From Myxococcales bacterium (lineage in GTDB: Bacteria; Myxococcota_A; Polyangia; Polyangiales; JAFGIB01), in assembly GCA_029880325.1 (NCBI GenBank), contig JAOUOP010000018.1:1-58054 (forward strand): DNA of 58,054 nucleotides, read 5' to 3'. Below the pieces are notes generated by a model. The model was not told the origin of the DNA. It worked only from the letters and a program-made list of their open reading frames with translations, and searched no databases. Below are positions 13,223 to 21,601 of the stretch, in pieces. Both the position numbers and the translations under genes were made by a program. Each line of letters opens with the position of its first letter. Position 1 is the first letter of the stretch.

Positions 13223-16200
13223 GTGGCCGAGCAGCCCCCAATTCGCGAAATCGTCGACGTTCGCAGCCGTCCCACGGTGGTGCGCCTGGAGGAGGCCGCC
13301 GACCAGGCGTGGATCCGCGAGAGCTACTGTTTGACGGGCGACGCCAAGCAGCACCTGGCGCAGCTGCGCGCGGCCCTGGCCCGCGAGCATGGCGTTGGGG
13401 GCTTCGTGATCGGCCAGTACGGCTCGGGCAAGAGCCACCTGCTGGCCTATTTAAAGCAAGCCCTTTCGGCAGGCGAGCTGTGCGCGCACCCGCCCCGGGT
13501 CTGCACGCTCTCACTGCTGAACCACCCGGCCAGCCGTAGCCTCGAGGCCGTCGTCAGCGAGGCCCTGGGCATGGCCGTGCCCGACATGGATCGCCGACCC
13601 CAGTGGGACGCGCGGCTGGCGGCCGAGCCCGACGGCCTGCTGCTGATCATCGATGAGCTCAGTGAGTTCTTGCGCTCCAAGGAAAGCCGCGCTGCCTTCA
13701 ACGAGGACATCCGCTTTTTGCAGTTTCTCGGCGAGCTGGGCCAGGACCGGCGCCTGTTCGTGCTGGCCGCCGTGCAAGAGGCCATCGAGCACATCGGTGA
13801 GCTGGAGCACGGCCACTACCGCAAGATCAAGGATCGCTACCCCCTGCGCCTGCAGCTGTCGACCACCCATGTCCGGGAGTTGATCGCCGACAGCATCCTG
13901 CAAAAAAAGCCCGGCTACGAGGCGGCGGTGCGGCAGCTGATCGAACGCCTGGACAGCGCCCTGCCCCAGGCCCGACAGCGCTTCGCCGAGCTGCGCGAGA
14001 TCTACCCCGTGCACCCGGCCACCCTGGAGCTGCTGGAGGCCGTGCGCGATCGCTTCTCCCAGACGCGCGGCATCGTGGACTTCGTCAGCCGTCGGCTCGG
14101 GGGCGACCCCACCGCCGGCATCGATGCGCTGCTCGAACGCCCCATGGGCACACTGCTGACGCCCGACGCCATCGTCGAGCACTTCCGCGACCTATTGGAG
14201 CTGCAGGCGGAGTTCGCCCCGCTCTCGCAGCACCTTCTGCCCTACTACGGCCGGCACCTCGCGGCGCTTTTCGAGCGGCCGGCCAGGCGCCAGCTGGCCA
14301 CGCGCGTGCTGAACCTGCTGATCCTCTGCCACCTGATCCCCTCGCGCCGCGGACTCAGCGCCCAGGAGGCTGCAGACTGGCTGTTATTCGCCGCCACGCG
14401 CGTCGACCCCGGGCGCAACGTGCAGGTGATCGAGGGCGTACTTTCCGAGCTGGCCACGCGCGGCCGCTACATCAAGCGCGAGGGCGATCACTACCGCCTC
14501 GACCTCGACGACGACGCCAGCGAGCAACTGTCGCGCCTGTTGCGCCACGAGCTGGCCGAGCTGCAAGAGGGCGACGGCGCCTTCGCGCCCATCGCCGAGG
14601 CGCTCGCCAGCGGCGATGGCGGATCCGACTTCAACCCCCTGGCCCTGCCCCAGGAGCAAACCCAGGGCCGGCAGCTGATGTGGTCCCAGCACGAGCGCCC
14701 CTGGGTGCTCTACGTGGGCCAGGAAGACCCGGGCCCGCAGAAGCAACCGACGGTGGTGCTGCGCCTGCCCTGGGGCCAAAACGATGCGGTCGCCGGCTGC
14801 ACCAGCATCCTGCCCGAGCCCCTCGAGGCCGACGGCGAAGTGCGCGAACTGTGCGCGCTGTTGCGTATCCGCGACCGCGCCGTGCCGCCCAACGTCGACG
14901 CCCTGTGCAAGCGGCGCATCGCCGACCTGGCGTCGCGCCTGCTGTCCCGAATCCGCAGCGCCTACGCCCGGGCGCGCCTGATCACGCCCAGCGGCGCCGC
15001 CGAGTCGTGCCCGCCCCTGGGCGTCGGCCAAAGCCTGCGCGCCTGGCTCGACGCCATCGCCCTCGGCAGCTACCGCCGCCTCTACCCGGCCTTCGAGCGC
15101 TTCGCCCCCCAGTGCGGACCGCTGACCCAGGAGAGCTACCGCGAGTTGATGCGCTTCGCCGACGCCCACGACCTGGGCCATCCCAGCGACTCCCAGTGGG
15201 TGCAGATGGCGCGCGAGGGCTACCTGGTGCCCATGAAGCTCTTGACCCGCTCCGGCCGCAGCTACCGCCCGGCGCGCCAGCTCGCCCGCCACGACCTGGC
15301 GCGGCTGGTGCTCAGCCAGCTCGGCCACGAACCGAGCATCGACAGCGTCTACAAGAGCCTTGCCGGCCCGGTCTACGGCCTGGTCCCCGACCAGATTCAC
15401 CTGCTGTTGCTGACGCTTTTGCTGGCCGGCGAAATCGACATCGTCAAAGGCGATCGCTGCTACCGCGAACTCTACGAAACCCTGCCCAGCCCGCGCAGCT
15501 ACGACCGCGTGGTGGCCGGGCGCAGCCTGCCGGCCGACCAGCACCGCACCCTCGAGCGCATCTGCGAGACATTTTCGATTCCGCTGGGCAAGGACTTCAG
15601 CGCCAGCGCCGAGCACCACGCCATCGCCGAGCTGAGCCAACGTTTGGCAGCCTCGGTGATGGCCATCGACCGCATCGCTCCGCGCCTCGAGGGCCCTGGC
15701 GGCGCAGACAGCCAGCTGGGCGAAAAGATCGCCGAGCTGCGCGAGCTCTCCGATGGCCTGCAGGACGCGGGCGACCCCCTGGATGCCTTTGAAGCCTTCG
15801 CCCACCGCATCGGCTCGGCCGGGCGCTTCTTGGCCCTCTACCAGGAACTCGACGAACTCCCGGAGCGCGTGGTCCGCTACGCGGACGAACTCGAGCGCCT
15901 CGGGCACCTGCTCGACCAGGAGCCCATGCGCGAACTGGCCACAGACCTCGGCCCGCCCCCCGGGCTGGGCGACGCGGGGGCCCTCGGCGCCTACATCAAA
16001 CGCGCGCGGGATGCCATCGAAGCCCACAAGCAGCGCTACCTCAAGGCCCACGAGGCCTATTATGCCCAAGCGGAAAACGACGCCGCATGGCGCTGGTCCC
16101 GCCCCGCCTTGGCCGAGAGTCAATCGCTGGCACTGAACGAGCTGCTGCGCTCCGAGGCCGAGGCCCTCGCCGCCGCCCGGCACCTGCGCTGCGGTGCGGT

Positions 16201-17509
16201 GCAGGGCAACCTCAACTACCAGAGCCGCTGCCGCTGCGGCTACGATGCCGGCAGCGACAGCGCGCCCCTTGGCCCCGCGCTGCACAAGCTCGCGGCCCTG
16301 CGCCAGCGCATCGAGCAGGAAGTGCGCGACTTCTTCGCCCAGGCCGAAGTGCGCAAGCGCGTGGAGAGCTGGGTCGACAAGGGCATCGAGACCGGCGCCC
16401 ACTGCCGCGCCTACCTGGCCGGCCGCGCACCCTACCCCGATGTCGACGACGTGGCCGCCTTCGACGAACACCTGCGCGGCGTCGAGCTTTTGCGCCAAGT
16501 CTCCATCGACGAATTGGGAGACTTGCTCGGCAGTCAACCCTGGTCGCCAGCGGCGCTGCAGCAGACGCTCAGGGACTTCGTCGACGGCCTCGAAGGCCAC
16601 CGCATCCGCTTCGAGCCCGCGCCGCGACGCGCGCCCGAGGCGGTGGCCCGTTTCTGCATCGAGCAGACCCTGCGCCACGGGCTACGGGCGCCGGCGGGGC
16701 TAGGCGACTGCGAGTCAATCGCCGAGGAGATCACGCCCGCCTGGGTCGGGCCGCTGGCACTGCAGAAGCTCGACACACTGGCCTTGCCCGAGGCCTGCGA
16801 GCGAGCGGTGCTCGGCCTGGTCATCAGCGGGCAGCTGTCGGCTGAAGCTGGAGCCGATGGGCCGTGTGCCAGCGTGCGAGCCGCCGCGCACCTCTCGCGC
16901 CCCGAAACGCCGAGCACCCCGGCCAAGCTGGCCGAACTGACGGAGTTGCTCTACGGTCAACACGATGCGTTGTGGAAGCTCGGGTCGACACAATGGCTGG
17001 CCGCCCTCGACGCGCTGGCCCTGAGTCGCCTCAGCCCGGAGTTACCGCGCATCGACCGCGCCGTGCAGCAAAGCGGCATCGGCCAGTGGCTGGTCATCGA
17101 CGCCCTCGGGCTCCCCAGCCTGCGCCTTGTGCGCGAACTCTGCGCCGAGATGCTACCGGAGTACAGCCTGGAAAGCGTGGGCTTCGCCCGTGCCGCCGAG
17201 CGCACCACCACCGAGCAGTTCTACCGCGACCTGATCGACAGCGGCGTGCGCCACGGCTTCACCAAGCTCGACGCCCTCGACAAGCTGCTCCACCAGGCGC
17301 CCCCGCGCTTCGAAGACTTCATCGAACTCGGACGCGCCCGCCTGCGCCGGGAGTTCGAAGGCGCGCGAAGCAAGCTCGACACCTCCGTGCCGCTGCTCGT
17401 CTTCGGCGACCACGGCTTTCGCATGCGCGAGGACGGCCGCGGCTACCAGCACGGCGGTGGCAGCACCCTCGAACGCGTGATCCCGGTATTGGAACTGCGC
17501 CCGCGCTAA
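13223..17509 (+). CDS. Giant P-loop ATPase with PglZ-like C-terminus, possibly BREX-like
   Basis: The 1428-aa protein has a Walker A motif GQYGSGKS at residues 64-71 and Walker B LLLIIDELSEFL at 139-150. Winged-helix-like segments follow, for example near residues 390-435 and around 690-760. A Cys cluster (C990, C1003, C1005) may bind zinc. The last ~150 residues resemble the PglZ alkaline-phosphatase-like fold: LVIDALG at 1290-1296, FGDHGFR at 1394-1400 with D1396 and H1397, and a terminal HGGGSTLERVIPVLEL. In BREX and Pgl phage defence the PglY/BrxC ATPase and PglZ are separate proteins; here they appear fused. The start is GTG at 13223. No methyltransferase, helicase or Lon-like gene adjoins it. 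I am sure of the ATPase, moderately sure of the PglZ likeness, and the defence role is inferred. A DUF6079-type family assignment is an alternative. Confidence 0.75.
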   Translation: MAEQPPIREIVDVRSRPTVVRLEEAADQAWIRESYCLTGDAKQHLAQLRAALAREHGVGGFVIGQYGSGKSHLLAYLKQALSAGELCAHPPRVCTLSLLNHPASRSLEAVVSEALGMAVPDMDRRPQWDARLAAEPDGLLLIIDELSEFLRSKESRAAFNEDIRFLQFLGELGQDRRLFVLAAVQEAIEHIGELEHGHYRKIKDRYPLRLQLSTTHVRELIADSILQKKPGYEAAVRQLIERLDSALPQARQRFAELREIYPVHPATLELLEAVRDRFSQTRGIVDFVSRRLGGDPTAGIDALLERPMGTLLTPDAIVEHFRDLLELQAEFAPLSQHLLPYYGRHLAALFERPARRQLATRVLNLLILCHLIPSRRGLSAQEAADWLLFAATRVDPGRNVQVIEGVLSELATRGRYIKREGDHYRLDLDDDASEQLSRLLRHELAELQEGDGAFAPIAEALASGDGGSDFNPLALPQEQTQGRQLMWSQHERPWVLYVGQEDPGPQKQPTVVLRLPWGQNDAVAGCTSILPEPLEADGEVRELCALLRIRDRAVPPNVDALCKRRIADLASRLLSRIRSAYARARLITPSGAAESCPPLGVGQSLRAWLDAIALGSYRRLYPAFERFAPQCGPLTQESYRELMRFADAHDLGHPSDSQWVQMAREGYLVPMKLLTRSGRSYRPARQLARHDLARLVLSQLGHEPSIDSVYKSLAGPVYGLVPDQIHLLLLTLLLAGEIDIVKGDRCYRELYETLPSPRSYDRVVAGRSLPADQHRTLERICETFSIPLGKDFSASAEHHAIAELSQRLAASVMAIDRIAPRLEGPGGADSQLGEKIAELRELSDGLQDAGDPLDAFEAFAHRIGSAGRFLALYQELDELPERVVRYADELERLGHLLDQEPMRELATDLGPPPGLGDAGALGAYIKRARDAIEAHKQRYLKAHEAYYAQAENDAAWRWSRPALAESQSLALNELLRSEAEALAAARHLRCGAVQGNLNYQSRCRCGYDAGSDSAPLGPALHKLAALRQRIEQEVRDFFAQAEVRKRVESWVDKGIETGAHCRAYLAGRAPYPDVDDVAAFDEHLRGVELLRQVSIDELGDLLGSQPWSPAALQQTLRDFVDGLEGHRIRFEPAPRRAPEAVARFCIEQTLRHGLRAPAGLGDCESIAEEITPAWVGPLALQKLDTLALPEACERAVLGLVISGQLSAEAGADGPCASVRAAAHLSRPETPSTPAKLAELTELLYGQHDALWKLGSTQWLAALDALALSRLSPELPRIDRAVQQSGIGQWLVIDALGLPSLRLVRELCAEMLPEYSLESVGFARAAERTTTEQFYRDLIDSGVRHGFTKLDALDKLLHQAPPRFEDFIELGRARLRREFEGARSKLDTSVPLLVFGDHGFRMREDGRGYQHGGGSTLERVIPVLELRPR

Positions 17510-17690
17510 GGGCCCGCGCAGCCGGAAGTCATCCGTTTGGCACGCACCGGCGGGCACGCTGGCGCCGTGCGTCCTCGAAGAAATCCTCGATGTACCTCGG
17601 GTACGACTGCGGTTTCTTCTCCGGGCGCCGTCGCCATCGCACCCGCCGTCACGCCCCATACGGATGACTTCCGGCTGCGCGGACCCTTAG
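17506..17690. repeat. 185-bp element with 30-bp inverted-repeat ends
   Basis: Arms at 17506-17535 and 17661-17690 are complementary at 29 of 30 positions; the one difference is GGGCCC against GGACCC. The left arm contains the TAA stop of the giant ATPase gene. Inside are further dyads: GAAGAAA (17577-17583) with TTTCTTC (17613-17619), and GTACC-TCG-GGTAC between them. The interior has no convincing ORF. It looks like a MITE or other structured interspersed repeat rather than a plain terminator. The remaining 160 bp up to the next gene hold nothing I recognise. Confidence 0.8.
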
Positions 17691-17852
17691 GCACCGCCGC
17701 AGCGCAGATTTTTTCATCCGCGCCGGCGCCTGCCGCCACAAGATCGGCAGGCCCCCGCCCGCCTGCGGGGATCGGCTCGCCCCGCGGCTCGCATTTTTGC
17801 CGCACGGGCAGCCTTGATCCCCCCAAGCCACGCGGGGTGAGCAGGTGAAACG

Positions 17853-19703
17853 ATGCGCATCGACTTGCAGTTGATCTCCAGGATTTCCGTTTTGATCAGC
17901 GCCCTCGCCGTGGCCGCGGGATGCGGGGGCGACGATGGCCCGGCCGACATATCTGGGGATGTGTGCGAGGACGGCGGCTGCCCCGATGCCCTCGGATCCG
18001 GTGGCGACGCAGGTACAACCGACAGTGGAACAGCAGATTCCACCGATGCCACCACCACCGACACGGTGACCACCGCCCAGGGCCGCCAGTGCACGACCGC
18101 GGCCGGCTGCGCACCGGGCGAAGACTGCGTCGACATGCGCTGCGTGGACATCAGCTGCAGCGCCGACGCCGACTGCGGCGACCCCGCCCTCGGCTGCATC
18201 GACGGCGCGTGCACGGAAGTCGAGTGCAGCGCCGACGCCGACTGCGGCGACGGCTTCCTTTGCCTCACGGGCCAGTGCACCCCCGTCGATCGCTGCCAGG
18301 CCGACGTCGACTGCGGCAGCGGTCGCGTGTGCGAAAGCAACGTCTGCGTACTGCCGCCGGAGTGCACCCTCGACAGCGAGTGCGCCGACAGCGAGATCTG
18401 CGAACTCGGCCAGTGCGTGCCCGGTTTCAGCACCGACAGCGGCTGCTCCACGGACGCCGCCTGCGGTGACGGCCAGATCTGCGAAGGCGCCCAGTGTGTG
18501 GTCGCGCCCGAATGCGTCGAAGATGCAGCCTGCGGCACTGGCGAAGTCTGCGAAGCGGGCCAGTGCATCGTGCCCCCCTGCGGCCAGGACTCCGACTGCA
18601 CCGCGGGAGAAGTCTGCAGCGCCGGCCTGTGCGAGGCGGCGCCCGAGTGCATCGCCGACGCCGACTGCGCCGACGGCCAGGTTTGCGAGGCCGGCGCCTG
18701 TCAGGACGCGCCCGCACCCGATCCGGGCGCCGACTGCAACCTCGACAGCGACTGCGCCGACGGCGAAGTCTGCGAAGCGGGGCTGTGCGTGATCGGCGGT
18801 CAGTGCACCTTCGACGCCGACTGCGCCGACGGCGAGCTGTGCTTCGACGGCCGCTGCCAGCCGCGCCCCGACTGCCTCGACAGCAGTGAGTGCCCGCTGG
18901 GTGAAGTCTGCCAGTTGGGCAGCTGCCAGCCTCCCGGGGCCCTGTGCGCCGCCGACTCGGACTGCGGCGACGGCCAGAACTGCATCGCGGGCCGCTGCTT
19001 CAACCAACTGTCATGCGAGCTCGACACCGACTGCCCCGAGGGCCTCTTCTGCAGCGACGGCACCTGCCTTGTGCCCAACGGCTGCGGCGGCACGGCCGAC
19101 TGCGAAGCCGGCGAGGCCTGCGTCTTCGGCGCCTGCGTCACCGGTGCCGGCCTGGGCGGCTGCGTGCTGGACCTGGACTGCCCGACGGGTGCAGCGTGCC
19201 GCATGGGCATCTGCGTACCCACGGGCTTCAGCTGCAGCGCTCCGGCCGACTGCGGCGACGGCCTGACCTGCCTTGGAGGCATCTGCGTACCGGCCAACGG
19301 TGAGATGCTCGCCCAGTGCGACGTGGCCGACGACTGCCCCGATGGTTCGAGCTGCATCGGCGGCCTGTGCGTGCCGGCCGTGGTCCCCATCGGCATGTCC
19401 TGCGAGACCACCGACGAGTGCAATGCGGGAGAGATGTGCGTCGCCAACATGTGCGTGCTCGGCGCCCCAACCAGCTGTGAAACCACCGACGACTGCCTTG
19501 ACGGCCAGAGCTGCATCGCCAACCTCTGCGTCGTGGCGGCCGGCGATGCCACCTGCATCGACGGGAGCGACTGCGCCGCGGGCCAGAGCTGCCTGATGGG
19601 TCGCTGCGTGCTCATCGGAGGCGACAGCTGCGTCGCCGACAGCGAGTGCCTGGCCGAGGAGCGTTGCTTCCTCGGGCGCTGCATTCCGACCGCCGGGAAT
19701 TGA
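17853..19703 (+). CDS. Lipoprotein with 22 tandem four-cysteine repeats
   Basis: A 616-aa surface or periplasmic lipoprotein. The signal peptide ends in AVAAGC with the lipidated Cys at 24. An acidic Ser/Thr/Asp linker follows to about residue 75. After that come 22 repeats of ~21-28 residues with pattern C-x5-C-x5-C-x4-C, such as CxxDxDCxDGEVCxxGxC. All 22 repeats keep four cysteines, so many disulfides are expected. Similar Cys-rich tandem repeat proteins are common in Myxococcota; function is unknown, perhaps adhesion or metal/ligand binding. ATG at 17853 has AGGTGA upstream. Long open frames on the opposite strand are shadows of the GC-rich repeats. Confidence 0.85.
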   Translation: MRIDLQLISRISVLISALAVAAGCGGDDGPADISGDVCEDGGCPDALGSGGDAGTTDSGTADSTDATTTDTVTTAQGRQCTTAAGCAPGEDCVDMRCVDISCSADADCGDPALGCIDGACTEVECSADADCGDGFLCLTGQCTPVDRCQADVDCGSGRVCESNVCVLPPECTLDSECADSEICELGQCVPGFSTDSGCSTDAACGDGQICEGAQCVVAPECVEDAACGTGEVCEAGQCIVPPCGQDSDCTAGEVCSAGLCEAAPECIADADCADGQVCEAGACQDAPAPDPGADCNLDSDCADGEVCEAGLCVIGGQCTFDADCADGELCFDGRCQPRPDCLDSSECPLGEVCQLGSCQPPGALCAADSDCGDGQNCIAGRCFNQLSCELDTDCPEGLFCSDGTCLVPNGCGGTADCEAGEACVFGACVTGAGLGGCVLDLDCPTGAACRMGICVPTGFSCSAPADCGDGLTCLGGICVPANGEMLAQCDVADDCPDGSSCIGGLCVPAVVPIGMSCETTDECNAGEMCVANMCVLGAPTSCETTDDCLDGQSCIANLCVVAAGDATCIDGSDCAAGQSCLMGRCVLIGGDSCVADSECLAEERCFLGRCIPTAGN

Positions 19704-19798
19704 CGGCAGAGCCCGCGCCAATCCCAGTCGCCCCACCCCCTACGTCGTAGACCAGCAACGTGCCGTCCCGCTGAAGCTCGCCGCGTGGCGGTGCCCCC

Positions 19799-20719
19799 TC
19801 AGCGCCAAAAGTCACGCAGGCGCGCGGCCTCGGCGCGGCCCTGGCGCAACCCCGCCTGCGCCGCCGCGTGGCTGCGGCGGGCGTTCATCAGCTCCATGCC
19901 GATCACGGCGGCAGCCTCGGCGTCCGGCGCGAGGTAGAGCACCTCAGCCCCCGACTCCACGAGTGCGGCGCGTTCGCGCTCGGCGCCGCTCTGCAGACGC
20001 GCAAAGGGGGAAGCACCTTCGGCGGCGCCAGCCCCGGGCACGCCGAGCAAGCTGACGACCAGCACGCGCCCATACCCCACGGCGAGGTCGGCATTGGTGC
20101 CGGAGCGCATACCGCCGTCCATGTAGCGCCGACCGCCGATGGTGATCGGCGGAAAGATGCCGGGCACCGCACAGCTCGACGCCACAGCATCCACCAGCGT
20201 CACTGCTGCGGCCCGATCCCAAACCTTGAACTCACCCGACTCCACGTCCACGGCCGTGCAGCGAAAGGCGGCCGGCCAACTCTCGCCTCCGAGGTAGGCA
20301 AACGCTTTCTTGAAGCCTTCCTCGGCAACCGTGCGGGCTTCGAGCGCGAGACGTCCCAGCGCCGCGCGCGCGGCCTGGGGATCGCCATCACCCGCCATCG
20401 CCTTGCCCATCAGCCCGAAGAGCTCGGCCATGGGGCCCCCTCCGCCACCGGCGCCCCAACGCCCGGAGCCTGCGCCCCGCTCGCGCTTGGCCTCCGGCTT
20501 CTCGGGAGAGCGGACGGGAGCGGGTTCGAAACGCGCCATGGCCTCCCCCAGGTCGCGCCCCAGGGCGAGCTGCGCGCCGACCGCCGAGCCCGCCGAAGTT
20601 CCAACCACGAGTTCAGCGCCTGCAAGTTCGACTCCGCATTCGGCCAGACCGACAGCCAGGCCGGTCTGCCACGCGATTCCCACGGGACCACCCCCGCTCA
20701 GTACGATCGCCTGTGACAT
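19799..20719 (-). CDS. Patatin-like phospholipase
   Basis: A lipid acyl hydrolase of the patatin/RssA type, 306 aa. The oxyanion-hole motif SGGGPVG lies at residues 8-14. The nucleophile elbow GTSAGS at 40-45 gives Ser42, and the catalytic Asp201 is in MDGGMRSG. A Gly/Arg-rich low-complexity insert covers ~75-96. There is no signal peptide, so it probably acts in the cytoplasm or on the inner membrane face. ATG at 20719 fits the family start; an upstream in-frame TTG at 20749 adds an unlikely leader. It lies between two Cys-rich lipoprotein genes, with no sign of an operon. Confidence 0.9.
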   Translation of the reverse strand: MSQAIVLSGGGPVGIAWQTGLAVGLAECGVELAGAELVVGTSAGSAVGAQLALGRDLGEAMARFEPAPVRSPEKPEAKRERGAGSGRWGAGGGGGPMAELFGLMGKAMAGDGDPQAARAALGRLALEARTVAEEGFKKAFAYLGGESWPAAFRCTAVDVESGEFKVWDRAAAVTLVDAVASSCAVPGIFPPITIGGRRYMDGGMRSGTNADLAVGYGRVLVVSLLGVPGAGAAEGASPFARLQSGAERERAALVESGAEVLYLAPDAEAAAVIGMELMNARRSHAAAQAGLRQGRAEAARLRDFWR

Positions 20720-20821
20720 GGGAAACCTGGTATCGCAGATCACCGACAATGGCGAGCCACCGCACCGAACTCGCGGCGCCGACGCCTTGATTTGGACGCC
20801 CGTTGCCGAAGTCCGCGCGCA

Positions 20822-21601
20822 TCAGCACGCGTCGAAGTTGCAGACCCCGTCACCTGTGCAGCTGGCGCTGCCGCCCGCGGCGCAGGCCACATCGCAGCTG
20901 CCGCTACCGCAGTCCACGGCGCAGGTGGAGCCGTCGCATTCGACGACGCAACCACCGCCGGCACAATCGATATTGCAGTCGGCCCCCTGATCGCAGTCGA
21001 ACTGGCAACCGCCGCCCGCACAGCTCCAAGCGCAGCTCGCACCTTCGCAGTCGAGGATACAACCGCCCTCGGGGCAGTCACCGGAACACTCGCCGCCCAC
21101 GCATTTCTCACTGCCAGGCGCCTCCACGATGCAGTTGCCATCACAGACCGCGGGCTCCTGGGCCGCCGCGCCGCCCGCCCCTGCGGTGCCTGCGCCCGCC
21201 GTGCCTGCGCCCGCCGTACCCGAAGCGCCGGCGTCTGCTGCGGCCCCCGGGTCGGCACCGGCTCCAGCCGCCGCGGAGCCGTCGCCGCCCGCCCCTCCGA
21301 CACCGGCGGTCGAGTCGGATCCCATCGCGCCACCGCCACCACCGCCACTGGCAGTTGATGTTCCCCCCGACGTGCCCGACGTGCCCGACGTCGAGCCGCC
21401 GCCGGTCGTATCTGCGGCAGCACCGCCACCTGCTGCCGATGCCCCCCCGCTGCCAGCGACGTTGGCATCCACGTCCGTGCTGGTGCCGCAGGCCGCCAGC
21501 GCGAGGACAAGAAAACCGATCCATGCCAGGGCCATGGTCCCCTGCCCAGCTGCAAGGAGACTCTCCCGGGGGGCACCGCGCTCTTGGCTGAAGTCCTGCA
21601 T
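20822..21601 (-). CDS. Lipoprotein with Gly/Ala linker and Cys-ladder domain
   Basis: A 259-aa predicted lipoprotein. ATG at 21601 is preceded by AGGAGAGG, which decides the start over the longer open frame. The lipobox is LALAAC (Cys at ~38). A ~120-residue linker of Gly, Ala, Ser and Thr follows; part is encoded by a 15-bp minisatellite (GTGCCTGCGCCCGCC, 21186-21215). The last ~110 residues hold paired cysteines every ~9-10 residues (CxxDCxGGGC-like), which could form a disulfide-stapled beta-helix. Function is unknown. The promoter region is shared with the broken PEP-binding gene on the other strand. Confidence 0.75.
   Translation of the reverse strand: MQDFSQERGAPRESLLAAGQGTMALAWIGFLVLALAACGTSTDVDANVAGSGGASAAGGGAAADTTGGGSTSGTSGTSGGTSTASGGGGGGAMGSDSTAGVGGAGGDGSAAAGAGADPGAAADAGASGTAGAGTAGAGTAGAGGAAAQEPAVCDGNCIVEAPGSEKCVGGECSGDCPEGGCILDCEGASCAWSCAGGGCQFDCDQGADCNIDCAGGGCVVECDGSTCAVDCGSGSCDVACAAGGSASCTGDGVCNFDAC

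Noticed and set aside
14384..16678. Long open frame (over 760 codons) antisense to the giant ATPase gene
   Set aside because: It is Ala/Gly/Val-rich without motifs and mirrors the codon bias of the real gene; a typical GC-rich shadow.
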